Below are positions 10,289 through 20,980 of a stretch of DNA of 64,000 bases, in pieces. A program made the position numbers and the translations under genes. The notes below the pieces were generated by a model, which was not told the origin of the DNA, ran no database searches, and saw nothing but the letters and a program-made list of their open reading frames with translations. This DNA comes from Acanthaster planci (Eukaryota; Echinodermata; Asteroidea; Valvatida; Acanthasteridae), in NCBI RefSeq assembly GCF_001949145.1, contig NW_019091613.1:133628-197627 (forward strand), given 5' to 3'. Positions within the stretch are counted from its first letter, which is position 1; every line of letters begins with the position of its first letter.

Positions 10289-13200
10289 GTACGACTGGAG
10301 TTTCTTGTTCATTGTTCCTAGGTTTGCTCCCAATTTAGACCCCCTCAACCCCTACGGCCCACAACCCCCTTGACCCCTTAACTTATGATTCAAGTTCTCA
10401 GCCTTCACATGCCCAGGCACAGATTTAAGTATGTGTAACTTTTTGTGTTTTCTCACTCCAAACCATGCTCGTGTAAAAAGTAATAATGTAGGGCAAGTAT
10501 CCTGCAGTTTCATTTTGTCATCTTTAAATTTTTCCTCAGCACCCATGCATATCACTTCGTGTGTTTTAGAATTGGACTTCTGTTGTCACCATTACTATTA
10601 GAAACACTCCCATCGTGGATGTCAATTGGTGGGGACATGTTCCCCCCCCCCACTTTTCCAAGTGGGGGGGATGCTTATATTTTTTCCCAAACCTAAATGA
10701 AAATGTATACCTTGCGAAAGCATTTGTTAAAAAAAACTGGCTAAAGTAGCCAGAATTGTCTCTGATCACACCACAGAGAATCATATATGCTAAAAAAATT
10801 TCCAGGGCCCTTGAGTGGGCCCCAGACCCCATGCCACTCATGGCTTCGCGCTTGCATTTGTTCTCATAGGGGTTATGTCCCTCCCACTTTTCAAAATGGA
10901 TTGACGCCTTTGACTCCCATAATAAATCAGTCCACAGTATGGATGATTCACAATAGCGCGCCTCCAAGAGTTTACAATGCGTTGGCCAATCACAATGCAC
11001 AAAATCTGTCAACCCAATGCATATTAGGAAATGGTCAACAGATTTCGCGTATTGTGATTGGCCAACGCATTGCAAACTCCTGGATGCAAACTGTCATAGT
11101 AGTTAAATACTCTCTATGGTGATTGGTTGAGTGTGAAGCTTTTAAGTAGAAATTTCTTTGTCAAACTTACGCAGAACTGTGGCAGATATTTTTTGGGGGA
11201 GGGGCAACAGACTCCCTGCCCCCTCCCAATTCAAGATCTTTCTGTCTTGAGAGGCAAAAGGGAATTGCCTGTTAGTTTAAAATCACACAAAATACCTCAC
11301 AGCGAATCCCTTTCTCCCTTTTTAGCAAAGAAAAATACCTCGAATTCTGACTTTCTATTCTCCCTCAACCCCTCAAAACTGCTTGAGGATCTACCTTTGC
11401 TCTGAGTTATATTGTATCATCTATTAACTTAACATTTTTGTTGGTGGAGGCCTTAAGACCTATATGTCCAAATTTAACATTGCAGTGTTCTAAGACAATT
11501 TCTGACCTGAAGAGTATGCAAAGCAAAATGACATACAATTACCTGACATGATTTAGGTTGAACCTGAGTGTGCACTGCTCTATTGCATATATGTACCCTG
11601 GCAACCTGATTAATTCCTGATATATAGGCCATGCGGGTTGTCTGGTGCACTCCACAAAATGAAAACTCGCTCATGTACACACAGCTCCCACCCACGGTTC
11701 TGGTTTTAACCCTACGTTTACTTCTGCTGTGGGGAATAATTTATGATCCCCGTGTGCAGCGCTCTGCGCTCATCATTTGACTCCTGTTTTGATGAAGTAC
11801 CCCCATCAGCTGGCCAACCACGTGTGGCGGCTTCATCCCAGCTTGTCCCCCCCTCCCCCCGCTCCCTTTCCTGTCTCCCAGCAGTTGTTACAACATCCGA
11901 TATCCAAGTTGTCATGGGGGATCTTAATTCTGGGCTGCCGTTGCTTGGGCTGGCCAACGCTAAGTGTGGTCAGCTCTTGAGAGGTGGCAAATGACGCCCT
12001 TGCGCCAATACCGATGATATCTTCCCCCCTCCCCCCTTTGTAGGTTGGGGAAAGGTAGGGGGATGAGTTTATTTTCTCAGAGTGTAATTGAATTCTTGAT
12101 GAGTATAGGTTGTTGAGAAGTGACGAGAGGGAAAGATGGAGTGGGGAAGGCATGTGATAAGTAGGATGTGTAGAGAGGAGTGCGGTAATGTGGATTTCAG
12201 GTTTTCAATCTTCGGTCTCTGATGGCGGGGGGGGTTGGTTGTCAGTCCAGGGTGAACTAACCACAGGTATCCACTCTTGGACTGTTGCCCTTGTGGAGTC
12301 TAGACGTGGCAGAATGTGACAGTGAAGACTTGAGAGGTGGACGGATGGGGAATGTTCAGGCAAATCTTGTGGCACTGCAGGAATCGTGCTGCCAATCCAT
12401 CACAATTGATTTAGCAGAAGATCATGTTGAGAATGTATCAGCTATGGCCCCTTTCAATTTCCACTTGGTCTGCGGTATTCTGCACTGGTTTGAAAATGAG
12501 GTGGCCTCTGGGCTCAACTAACTTGCAGTGTGCGGGCAGTTGAGGGCGTCATTCATCATTGGCGAGGCAATGTCTGATCAAGCCAGTGAGGATGGATGCT
12601 GGAGACTGGTAATAAAGTGAATGCATTGAATGATGAAATTGGCAATTCTCACGACTAGATGAGGAGCACTGTATTTCTAGCCGGAAAAAATGGCTGTGCA
12701 ATATCTGTATTTTCTGCTCTCTTGAATCAATGACACCACTCAGAAAATTGCGATATAATCAGCAAGCCACTAGAATTCTCATAATTTGCACATGTACATA
12801 TATGTGTGCCACTGATTTTTTTTTTTGCAGTTCCCTTAGCTGTTGTTGTTAATAAACTGTAGATTTCGACATCCGCAATTTGTTTCAGCTTTGTCAAACA
12901 CTTACTCACCTGGGGGGCCTCCTTAGCCAAGAAGACCTTTCACCTTTGCATAAGCTTTTGAAGGATGGGTCTGACTTGTTGGAGGTTCATATCAGCCGAT
13001 ACCGAGAGGCAAAACTGACTTCGGCCGAAGATAGAAGAGGTAAATTAGTACAAACTTCACATCATTTAGGACAACGGTTTCTCCCATTTTTTTCCATCAG
13101 ATTTTGAGGATGGTTTTTATGTTGATGCCAAATCTTACAGAAACCCACAGAATAATTTCAATTCCGTTGAGAATCATGGTGGTCCTTGGTACCATTTGTT

Positions 13201-15926
13201 TCTTCATTGTGTTTCACATTTCACCCAACCATGGGGGAAAATTACAAAGAATACTTGGGTTTCTGAAAGGCGTTTTTTCCCAGAAATGTAAGAAATTATC
13301 TTGGTACCCTACAGAACACCATAACTTGCCTCCTTGTTTTCTACAGTATCATGCAGAATCTGTCCTTAAAAGCCTTAAAAGTATGTGTAATGTTTAAGAC
13401 AGTAAAAGGAGCATAGCAGACAATGGGTCTATACAGTCTAGATAGTCTCCAAGTCTGTACACTTATTAGTGCAGGAATTGCACTAATAATTGACTGAGAA
13501 GTTTATTCAAACTTTGTAGAATGAAAGTCCTCTTCATTGGGCCACAGTCCAACCGTAACGGTGCCGTTCTGCGTTTAATGTACACCGCATTCCCCCTGTT
13601 TGTCATCAATCAAATTCAATTATAACAAATCGAATTCAGTTAAATTGAGAAATTACTGCATGCGTGTCCAATTATTCACGATCGTCCGACAGATCATTTG
13701 ATGTTTATTTCATCGGAAGGATTCAATTCTTCTGGCGAAATTCCCCCCAAACCGCCAAGGATAAATAATCAGTTTGGCTTCAAGGTCTGACTTGGGCATT
13801 AAAGTTATGGATGCTGTTAATCACGGGATTGGAGAATCATTTGAGATAGGAATGCAGGAAAAAAGGTTTTCTGGAAACTTCTTTTTTCGTTTTACCTTCT
13901 GCTGACGCTTATCATACGCTTATGTAATTTAGTTCTCAAACTGTGAGATATCTTGATAAAAACAAGATGACTGGACTACAAAGTCATACATGTAATTCAA
14001 AGATGAAAAATTGATTTCCTGAAATGGGTTTTTAAAGTCAGATTTCACTGATATTGCATACAGGCAGTTTTGACCTTGCCAAAAGTAACGCAAATCCGAG
14101 AAGGTACCCAAACAATTCCCAAAGAATACAAACCCATGAGACAGTGGTGTTGAAATTCACTAAACTATTTTCAGAATCTGAAAGCATTTTTTTTACCAAA
14201 AAAAAACCACCCGTGTAGGAATGCAGTTTCATAACATATTTGAATTGATATACCCACAAATGTTTACAGCCACCCAAGGAAAAGAAATGTTAGTAAGACA
14301 TGAATATAAACTGTAATCCCCGTTGGAGAATGTTCATTAAACTTCTGGCGGGCTGCGGCCAGGGGCATTTACATGTATGTACTCGTCAAACCACACAAAT
14401 AAACACAGTGACACGTGCATGATACAAACACAGACAGGTCTCATCTGGGACCCGTGGTCTGAAAAACAATTAGAGGGAAAGGAAAAAAATTGCATTATCC
14501 ATGAAGTTCCAAACACTGCGGCCCTCGTTTGTAATTACGAACGAGAGGAGGAGGTGAAAATGGCACATCAAACATCGCTTGCGAGCTGGATATTTCGCGC
14601 AGGGAATTCGAGCGTAACAAGTGCTGTGCTTGTTGAAAAATTTAATCAGTCAGGCTGCATGAAATTGATTTAGAACTCTCTGTCGGGACATATTCGGGCC
14701 AAAGCATCGGGTAATGCTTGTGTGTTGGGGAAAGACTGTGTTTTAGTGAGAAGGTATAATTAGGAGCTTTCTGGAAGAGAGAGAAAAATAATTTGGGCCA
14801 TTAGAGGAAGTGACGTACTTAATGTTGATGTTATTGACAGTCAAGAGAAAAAATAGAAAAACCGTTTCAAATTTAAAAAAAAACAAAATGTAAGAATTTA
14901 TCGAAATGTGAAACCGCCCATCAATAAATCACAAAGAAAAAATCTTGGGTTTTGCAAACGGTATCCGGCGCCTGAAGCAGAAGCACGCCCTCATCGGTTG
15001 ATAAGAGTCACATAGGTGGGGAGTGTACATTTTGCTGGTAGCTACGCGACCGCGATGTGTGCAAGTCATAGTCGTGTGTGAACCCGCGAAGTTAAGTTCC
15101 TACTCAAGGGCTGAGTTCGGGCGGCTTTTTCTCGTATGTTCACTAACAGCGTGATTCGTTGTTCTTGGGTCAAACGCTGGGAACATACAACTGGTTATCG
15201 CTGGTAGTAACTATAGGCCTATCGCCAAAAGACACGTGATCAGTGATACTTAGTAGGAAGAGGAATTACCACTTTGTGATTGTACCAAAACCATGTTTTT
15301 TATCATATAGCCGACACTTTGCCAGTGCCAAAGCATTGCCATTGGCGAATCAAACAATTTAAACAACGCTTCTCTACCAGGAAGTAATTGCCTTGCGGTC
15401 ACAGGTTGTGCATGATGTAGCCAATCACAGTGCAAAGCCCTTCCCAGGGTCCTGTTCGGCGCTGGGCGACGAGCGAAACTCCAGGAGTCTCCGTTGCTAG
15501 GAAAATTGCGCGTTTTCTTGGTCCCGCTCGGGGCTCACATGAGTCTGAGTTGAGCGATGTAGGCGTTCGAAACTTGAGAGGAATCTAGAAATTCTATTTC
15601 TAGTAATATTGCATACCTTGTTGTCTCTGTGAAAAGACAGTTGGCATCGCTGAATCTTCAAATTTCTTCTTGGGAAAATATTTCTCTTAGTGATTATCTG
15701 TGGCCCACGGTATTGCGTGTCTTGCTGTGACCCACATGAAGGAAGAAATAAAATACAAAAGCAGCGTCTCTCGTTAAACAAAACTTACGCATTGTCTTTT
15801 GAACCTGCAGGCGAAATGCTATCGGCAACCTCTATTTATCTTCAAGACATGATGAACGTCAAGGACGTCACGGCTGAAGACCGACACTGCGCAGCCCAGC
15901 TTGTCAAGATATTTGCCGAGCCTTGA
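10121..15926 (+). CDS. HEATR6: HEATR6-like HEAT-repeat protein, last three coding exons (gene span)
   Basis: Three exons (10121-10288, 12889-13039, 15811-15926) join in consistent phases (0, then 1) into the C-terminal 144 residues of a protein resembling HEAT repeat-containing protein 6. The joined product contains VRINAALALSIP, LVWSSIVHALEV and LCQTLTHLGGLL. These parallel the vertebrate segments 'VRI..A.ALSVP', 'IWNALVTAL' and 'ICQALIHLL' from my memory of the family. HEATR6 is a large alpha-solenoid scaffold (about 1,180 residues in human) of poorly defined function. Introns are 2.6 and 2.8 kb. Upstream exons were not found in the 10 kb to the left, so about 85% of the protein is missing here. 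The stop is TGA at 15924-15926. Confidence 0.82.
10289..12888. other. HEATR6 intron with a long hairpin and G/C-run patches
   Basis: Contains the palindrome at 10968-11083, described separately, and C/G runs at 10643-10671 and 12020-12040. A 78-codon open stretch at 12285-12521 has no recognised similarity and no supporting splice context, so I do not call it a gene. Confidence 0.5.
10968..11083. repeat. Long imperfect palindrome (hairpin)
   Basis: The left arm (10968-11014, starting GAGTTTACAATGCGTTGGCC) and right arm (11036-11083, ending GGCCAACGCATTGCAAACTC) are nearly perfect inverse complements over about 45 bp, with a spacer of about 22 bp. It is probably the core of a foldback MITE. 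The outer ends were not delimited. Confidence 0.8.
12889..13039 (+). CDS. HEATR6: HEATR6-like penultimate coding exon
   Basis: 151 bp: 50 codons plus one base. Acceptor is TTTGTTTCAG and donor is GTAAAT. It begins LCQTLTHLGGLLSQEDLSPL, which continues the helical repeat from the previous exon without a phase break. Confidence 0.83.
13040..15810. other. Last HEATR6 intron
   Basis: No nested gene, RNA gene or clear transposon was recognised in this 2.8-kb intron. An A-run occurs at about 14875-14886. Confidence 0.5.
15811..15926 (+). CDS. HEATR6: HEATR6-like terminal exon
   Basis: Follows acceptor TGAACCTGCAG. The first two bases complete a Gly codon begun in the previous exon, then come 37 codons starting EMLSATSIYLQDMMNVKDVT and a TGA stop. 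The tail is short and helical, with no known motif. A possible polyadenylation signal (ATTAAA) lies near 16270. Confidence 0.78.
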
Positions 15927-18900
15927 AGGCAACTCATCATCATCAAGAATCGTCTTTGGAATTGGAATTGCCAAATAATCCGTGTGTTGTCGGGGAGACT
16001 TGCTAAATCAGTCTTCAGATAACTTTATCAGAACTGTCTTTGTAAATTTCAGAGCTGTGTTCCTTATGTGAGGCACAGTGCCGATTACCAGACTCATTTG
16101 TTTATTAACTCTTGATGTCAGTGAAAAACCAGCAACACTCTGTGAACATCATTAGCTAACATTTTGATGAGAAGACTTACATTTCTCAGCAATTCTGTTC
16201 AGCCCGTGCTTCTGTTATTACTTGAAATCACACGAGTTACACATTATCCTGTGTGGTAAATTTTCAGATTAGATTAAAATAATGCAGACGGGTATCACGT
16301 CATATTGTAAAAATCATGGGACAGCGCCATAAAACGGTGGATTGTTCTTGTCATTACACTGTATATTCCCATGACATCCCAAGATTTCTTTATCCCATCC
16401 CAAGATTTCTTGAAAGCTTAAGAAAAAGGCATGGGTGCAGGACTTCAGCTAGCAGTTCAAATGTAACTAATAAGCCTACTCCCGAGTGTGTCGTTATTTC
16501 AATTTCGCCTTGCCTTTATAATTTGCTCGAAGAAGGATTCACAAGAACTGGTTTTTTTTAGTTACGGAGGCACAGATGTGCTGCACTTTGACAAAGGCTT
16601 TGAGCGAACGCAAATATTGAGAAATTCTTTTTTTTTACACGTCAAGGAACTTTCGTAGCACAGTTTTCCCGAATTGAAAATGTGGTTTACTACCACAAAT
16701 CGCCAGCAGGAATGCTCCCGGTGACGTCACAGATTGGCGATCGCTCTCATGGCGAGGACAAAAATCGGCCAGTAGCAGTGCGGGAAAAGTCCAGCCGTCC
16801 CTAAAGACCTGGCCAGCAAGGCTCACTCTGATTCATACAACGCGGCGTGACTGGGCTTTTTCCTCCCCACTTCTTGCAAATTCGATATTTCATTGATTCT
16901 TGTCGCAGGGGAAAAATGGAATGGGAGCAACGAAAGTGTAGACTGTAAGTGTTTACAAGGAGTCTTGTTTGGCGTGTGGGAGATAGGAAATGTACTCCAC
17001 TTAAGTGGTAGGGAGCGTTAGGCAAAACGATCCCTTGAGGTTTGGTTTAGGGCACCGCTTAATATGGGACAAAAGTACAGTGCCCAGAGGCGGTTAATAG
17101 TAATGTGGTCTAAGCACTACAGAAATGTTATTACCAAGTAGACGTTCTCTGTTGCCTTTTGGTCAGGTTAATTGTTTAGTTTTATGGCATGGTACGAAGA
17201 ATCGAATGCACTTTTATAATGTCAAGTAATGGAGTTTGTTTACACTGTTGTATGGGTGGAGCTATGTTGTTTTCAAGATTATGTGGTATCTGCTATGATC
17301 ATGGGTTTATTTTTGAATTTCGTTTCAGCCCTTGTCTATTGTAGATTGGTATTTTGCATGAAATTTAGCAGGTTGATTGAATCCACTTTCTGTGTCGATT
17401 AAGAAAGTAAAGGTTGTTTTGAGCCTAAAGTTTTCCTTGAGAAATATATAAATGTGTTTGAAAGAAATTGTAAATTTTTGGCTTTTACTGGTTTAAACAA
17501 AAGGAAAACAGCAGAACAAAGTTGTATTAGATATTGAAGCTGTCTTAATTGGCGCGAGAGTTTTCTTTTTAGGGTAAACCCAGGAATACATCTTAAAATA
17601 TAAAATGTTCCCTTCCCTCCCTCAGTGCCACCGCACTCCCCTCCCACATCCGGTCGCAGTGTTGAATGCCCAGAAGGGTGATGAATGGCTTTATGAAATA
17701 AGTTACTGGACAATGTTCTCTACACAAAGTCTCTGTACATATATCCTTGTACAACTTTGCTCACACGGCTACCGTTACTCGCTGTGCACAAACTGCAGCC
17801 GATTGACGATTGAGAAAAAAGTGGGCAATGGCGGATGCAGTCTCCCTGCCACACGAAGCAGGGGATGTCGCCCTCGGGCCTCCTGGGGGCAATGGCACGA
17901 GACTACCGCCGAGTCACGGCAATTCGAGCGAGTATCAGTAATTCTTTTGGCCGGGAGATTAAAAAAATATGAAAATAAAAAAGAGAAAGCACGGACTCCA
18001 CCCTCCATAATTTTGTCAGTGCAATACAAAATGACCTTCTTTTGAATTTGCTGCGAGGTAAGCATTGATGCTTTCGATTATTTGTAGATCAATTGGAGCA
18101 TGGTAAGAATTACCACGAGTGTTATGGTGAACGGTTAGGTGCATGACTTTAATGAACTATGGAGGATGTTTTATTCTTCCATGAATCAACTAAAAGCATC
18201 TGTGTAAACATTCGCCCATCATGAGCACGTTTGATGGAGAACCTTGGAACGCGCAGTCTTGTCGATGAGGGTTGGACCTGTACGGTTGAATTGCGATGCT
18301 AAGAGTGGAGAGGTTCCCTTGCTGGCTATCTGTTGCCGTGCTTTGCAAGGAGTCACATCTTATCGTGACATCTTATGTGGGGAGGAGACAGCTGGCACTT
18401 TACAGATGTATGACGGGGGCGTAAAGAGTTCGCAACGAAGAGTGGACCAAAAGTTCGCAACGAAGAGTTGACAATAAGTCAGCACTGCTCCATCCAAGAA
18501 TGTGGGAATTCAAAATATAGGTAGTCAATCACCTAGTCCGGTTTAGAAATAAAAAGAAAGGAGGTGAGAAAGCAAACAATCCAAGTCATTGGCAGCTCCC
18601 TGTGCGTATCGCTTTCTCCAGTGTAAGCCTTCTTTCCCCGGATCTCCATGCTGGCATTTTTAGTCGATATTGTGTCCCACGGTAATATACAGTTACTAAG
18701 TCCGTCCAATCACCTCGGTATATAGCAAACAGGAATGTCCCGTGTGTGGGCGTAGAAAAAAATCCATTCCCGTCAAGATGAAACTAAAGAAGGGTATGCG
18801 TTAAATGATACACAGGGTCGGATCAGAGGAAGAAAAATCCCCCCTTTTTTACCCCTATCAGAAAAATCTGAACTATTAAGGCAGTTCCTACAGACCTGAT

Positions 18901-20504
18901 CCAATTAAAGCTTGATTGTTTGGATTTAATAAAAGCGGCGTCAGGCATGCGTGTTTGGAGTTTTTGATGAAGTCCAGGTTATTGGAGACAGGATTCTTGC
19001 AACAGACGTGGATCAACAGAATGAGGTTTTCGGGTCTTTTGAAAGCCGAATCGTATCAGAAATGTCACTGCCGACGAAGTTCTCGTTCGTTGTTTCTTCA
19101 GACAATGTCCAGTGGGTGTAGTGATCAGGGTTAATGATGACAACTCGAGGGGTAAGGACCATGCGCTCTGCCCATAGTCATGGTCCTGGCCTAACGATCG
19201 TGGCAACTGTCAATAAATTGTGGGACAAAGAGCCCGTCTAACTCTCCAAAATAGAACACGATTCAAGTCTTGTTTGGGAGCATTTTGAAGGTGCATCGAC
19301 AAAATGATACATAAAAATTACTCGAGAAATTTTCATGAAATTTATTTTTGATAACGTGGTCTTCGAGATACAATGTGTCAAAAACTAAAAAAAGGTCTGA
19401 AAACACGTCGAAAACTAAAGATTCTCATTCAGTATAATCTTCCGAAAGTATACCCTACCATTGAGGTAGGCTTTAGCTTTAGGTGCAACACATTATGCGA
19501 CCTGTCACAAAAAGATAATGTAAAGTTGCACTCCTCTCTTTCCTATTGTGACGGTTCAAAAGTCCACCATTGATGAGGGGAGGTCAGTTTTAGGTTTTGT
19601 AATATTTCCATTTCTAAATGTTAACAGGATCACATATTTAATTGAAAATGCCAATTTCTTACCAATTCTGACGACAGTAGTATTCTTACCTGGTCAGAAT
19701 GTTGAAACATTGGAACGCTACTTTTACCATAATGTGTTCTGTACCGTTGGAAAGCACTTTTTCATCTGAATTCCAAAATATTAATAGGCCCATCTCATTT
19801 TCAAAAAATTTCCCACTTTCTGCTTATTTTGTGGTGACAAGTCACACATTGTTGTGCCCCATCACAGTTTCAAGAGAAGCATATTTTTATTCAGGTGTCT
19901 GATGTATGGACCTGAGCAGTAAGGTGCAGATTGTGGGAAGGGGTAATGACTCTCTAGAGGGCGCTCTCGAATGAAATCACTGTTCATTGTTAATGGTGTC
20001 ATGATCGATTTTTGTTAATTTTGTGCGTTGTTGAAATACATGTGCAGGACATTTCATAAATATTTATGCGCTTACACTGTCTCCTCGACCCTGGGGTACC
20101 GTACCCCAGAGACTGTCACTGTCACGTTTAAACGCGCCAGATCCCCTCCCCGGGGCACAAGTATCTGCTACACAGGCCAATAGAAAGTGAAAAGTAGGAC
20201 GAGTTTTATCTTACCGCAAGTCTCTTTAAAAAATCAACAAAACCTGATCTTTAATGCATGGCAGTTGTGTGGTGAGCAAAACAATTTACCGAGGAAAGCA
20301 CAAGCATTTGCAAAACAAAATAGCCAAATTGGAAAACGACCAAACCTAAAACCATGATTTTGTTTGAGATGATACATTTTATTAAAAAATATTTTTAAAA
20401 CTCTCAGAGGGAATAAAAACCATAGGGTTTTGTGGCGGTCCGTCCTTTAAGCTGGAATTGTCCCACTCCATAAGATGTTAATAAAAATTAACCTATTCAA
20501 AAGA
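15927..20504. other. Intergenic region between HEATR6 and the SRP RNA gene
   Basis: No gene was recognised. Small items seen: a direct repeat of AGTTCGCAACGAAGAGT around 18426-18468, a motif resembling a transposon end (CAGGGTCGGATCAG) near 18812, and a short palindrome CTGGGGTACCGTACCCCAG at about 20090-20110. Confidence 0.5.
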
Positions 20505-20804
20505 ATTGGGTCTCGCCTTGTTGGCCAGGCTGTGAGTCGTCTCCCATTCTCGGATGCGGTCCAGCTACCGCTCCACACGGGGGCTTTTGCCTGCTGCGTC
20601 GCCGCCCTGGGCCGTTGCGCCCCTCCTTAGTCAACCTGGTCAAAGTCCCAACCTCCGTCGGGCCTACCATGTCGATGCCGAGCTTGGCACGGACACCCGA
20701 TCGTCACAGCAGAACGAATCTCGCAGGGATCCCAGCCTCATGCGATCCACCAACCCCGGCCTCCTAAGGTCACTGGATTACAGGCGCACGCCACAACGCC
20801 CGGC
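20505..20804 (-). ncRNA. Signal recognition particle RNA (7SL RNA)
   Basis: About 300 nt on the minus strand, collinear with metazoan 7SL RNA over its whole length. The 5' Alu domain starts GCCGGGCG and continues TGGCGTGCGCCTGTAAT. The S domain has GATCGGGTGTCCG, the GACCAGGTTGACTAAGGAGG stretch and GGCCCAGG. A GCG-GCGA-CGC hairpin gives a GNRA tetraloop at the expected helix 8 position, followed by AGCAGG. The 3' Alu strand ends CAAGGCGAGACCC. A TTCTTTT tract just downstream fits RNA polymerase III termination. In the particle this RNA scaffolds SRP proteins and directs secretory ribosomes to the ER. Length and all domains are intact, so this is probably a functional gene rather than a short retrocopy. 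A tRNA-Ser gene lies 94 bp upstream on the same strand. Confidence 0.95.
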
Positions 20805-20881
20805 CGATGAAAGACACGTTTCTTTCCCATCTTATGCCTAGGAAAATGTAATTCTCTAAAACCACTCCCATCCTAGTGCAT

Positions 20882-20888
20882 AAAAAAA
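20882..20888 (-). terminator. Pol III T-run after tRNA-Ser
   Basis: A run of seven T on the minus strand, about 10 nt past the tRNA 3' end. This is a standard RNA polymerase III terminator and argues against read-through into the SRP RNA gene. Confidence 0.8.
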
Positions 20889-20898
20889 GAAAGTACAC

Positions 20899-20980
20899 CG
20901 TCGTGGACAGGATTCGAACCTGCGCGGGGAACCCCCATTGGATTTCGAGTCCAACGCCTTAACCACTCGGCCACCACGAC
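20899..20980 (-). tRNA. tRNA-Ser (anticodon CGA)
   Basis: An 82-nt type II tRNA. The acceptor stem GTCGTGG/CCACGAC is perfectly paired with discriminator G. The A box is TGGCCGAGTGG and the B box GGTTCGAATCC. The anticodon stem-loop TTGGA-CTCGAAA-TCCAA gives anticodon CGA, reading UCG serine codons. The long variable arm (GGGGG...CCCC) is typical of tRNA-Ser. No intron. Confidence 0.97.

Noticed and set aside
20554-20841. 95-codon plus-strand open frame, and similarity of this region to primate Alu
   Set aside because: It is the antisense of a full-length SRP (7SL) RNA gene. Alu similarity is expected because Alu derives from 7SL. The central S domain is present, which Alu lacks.
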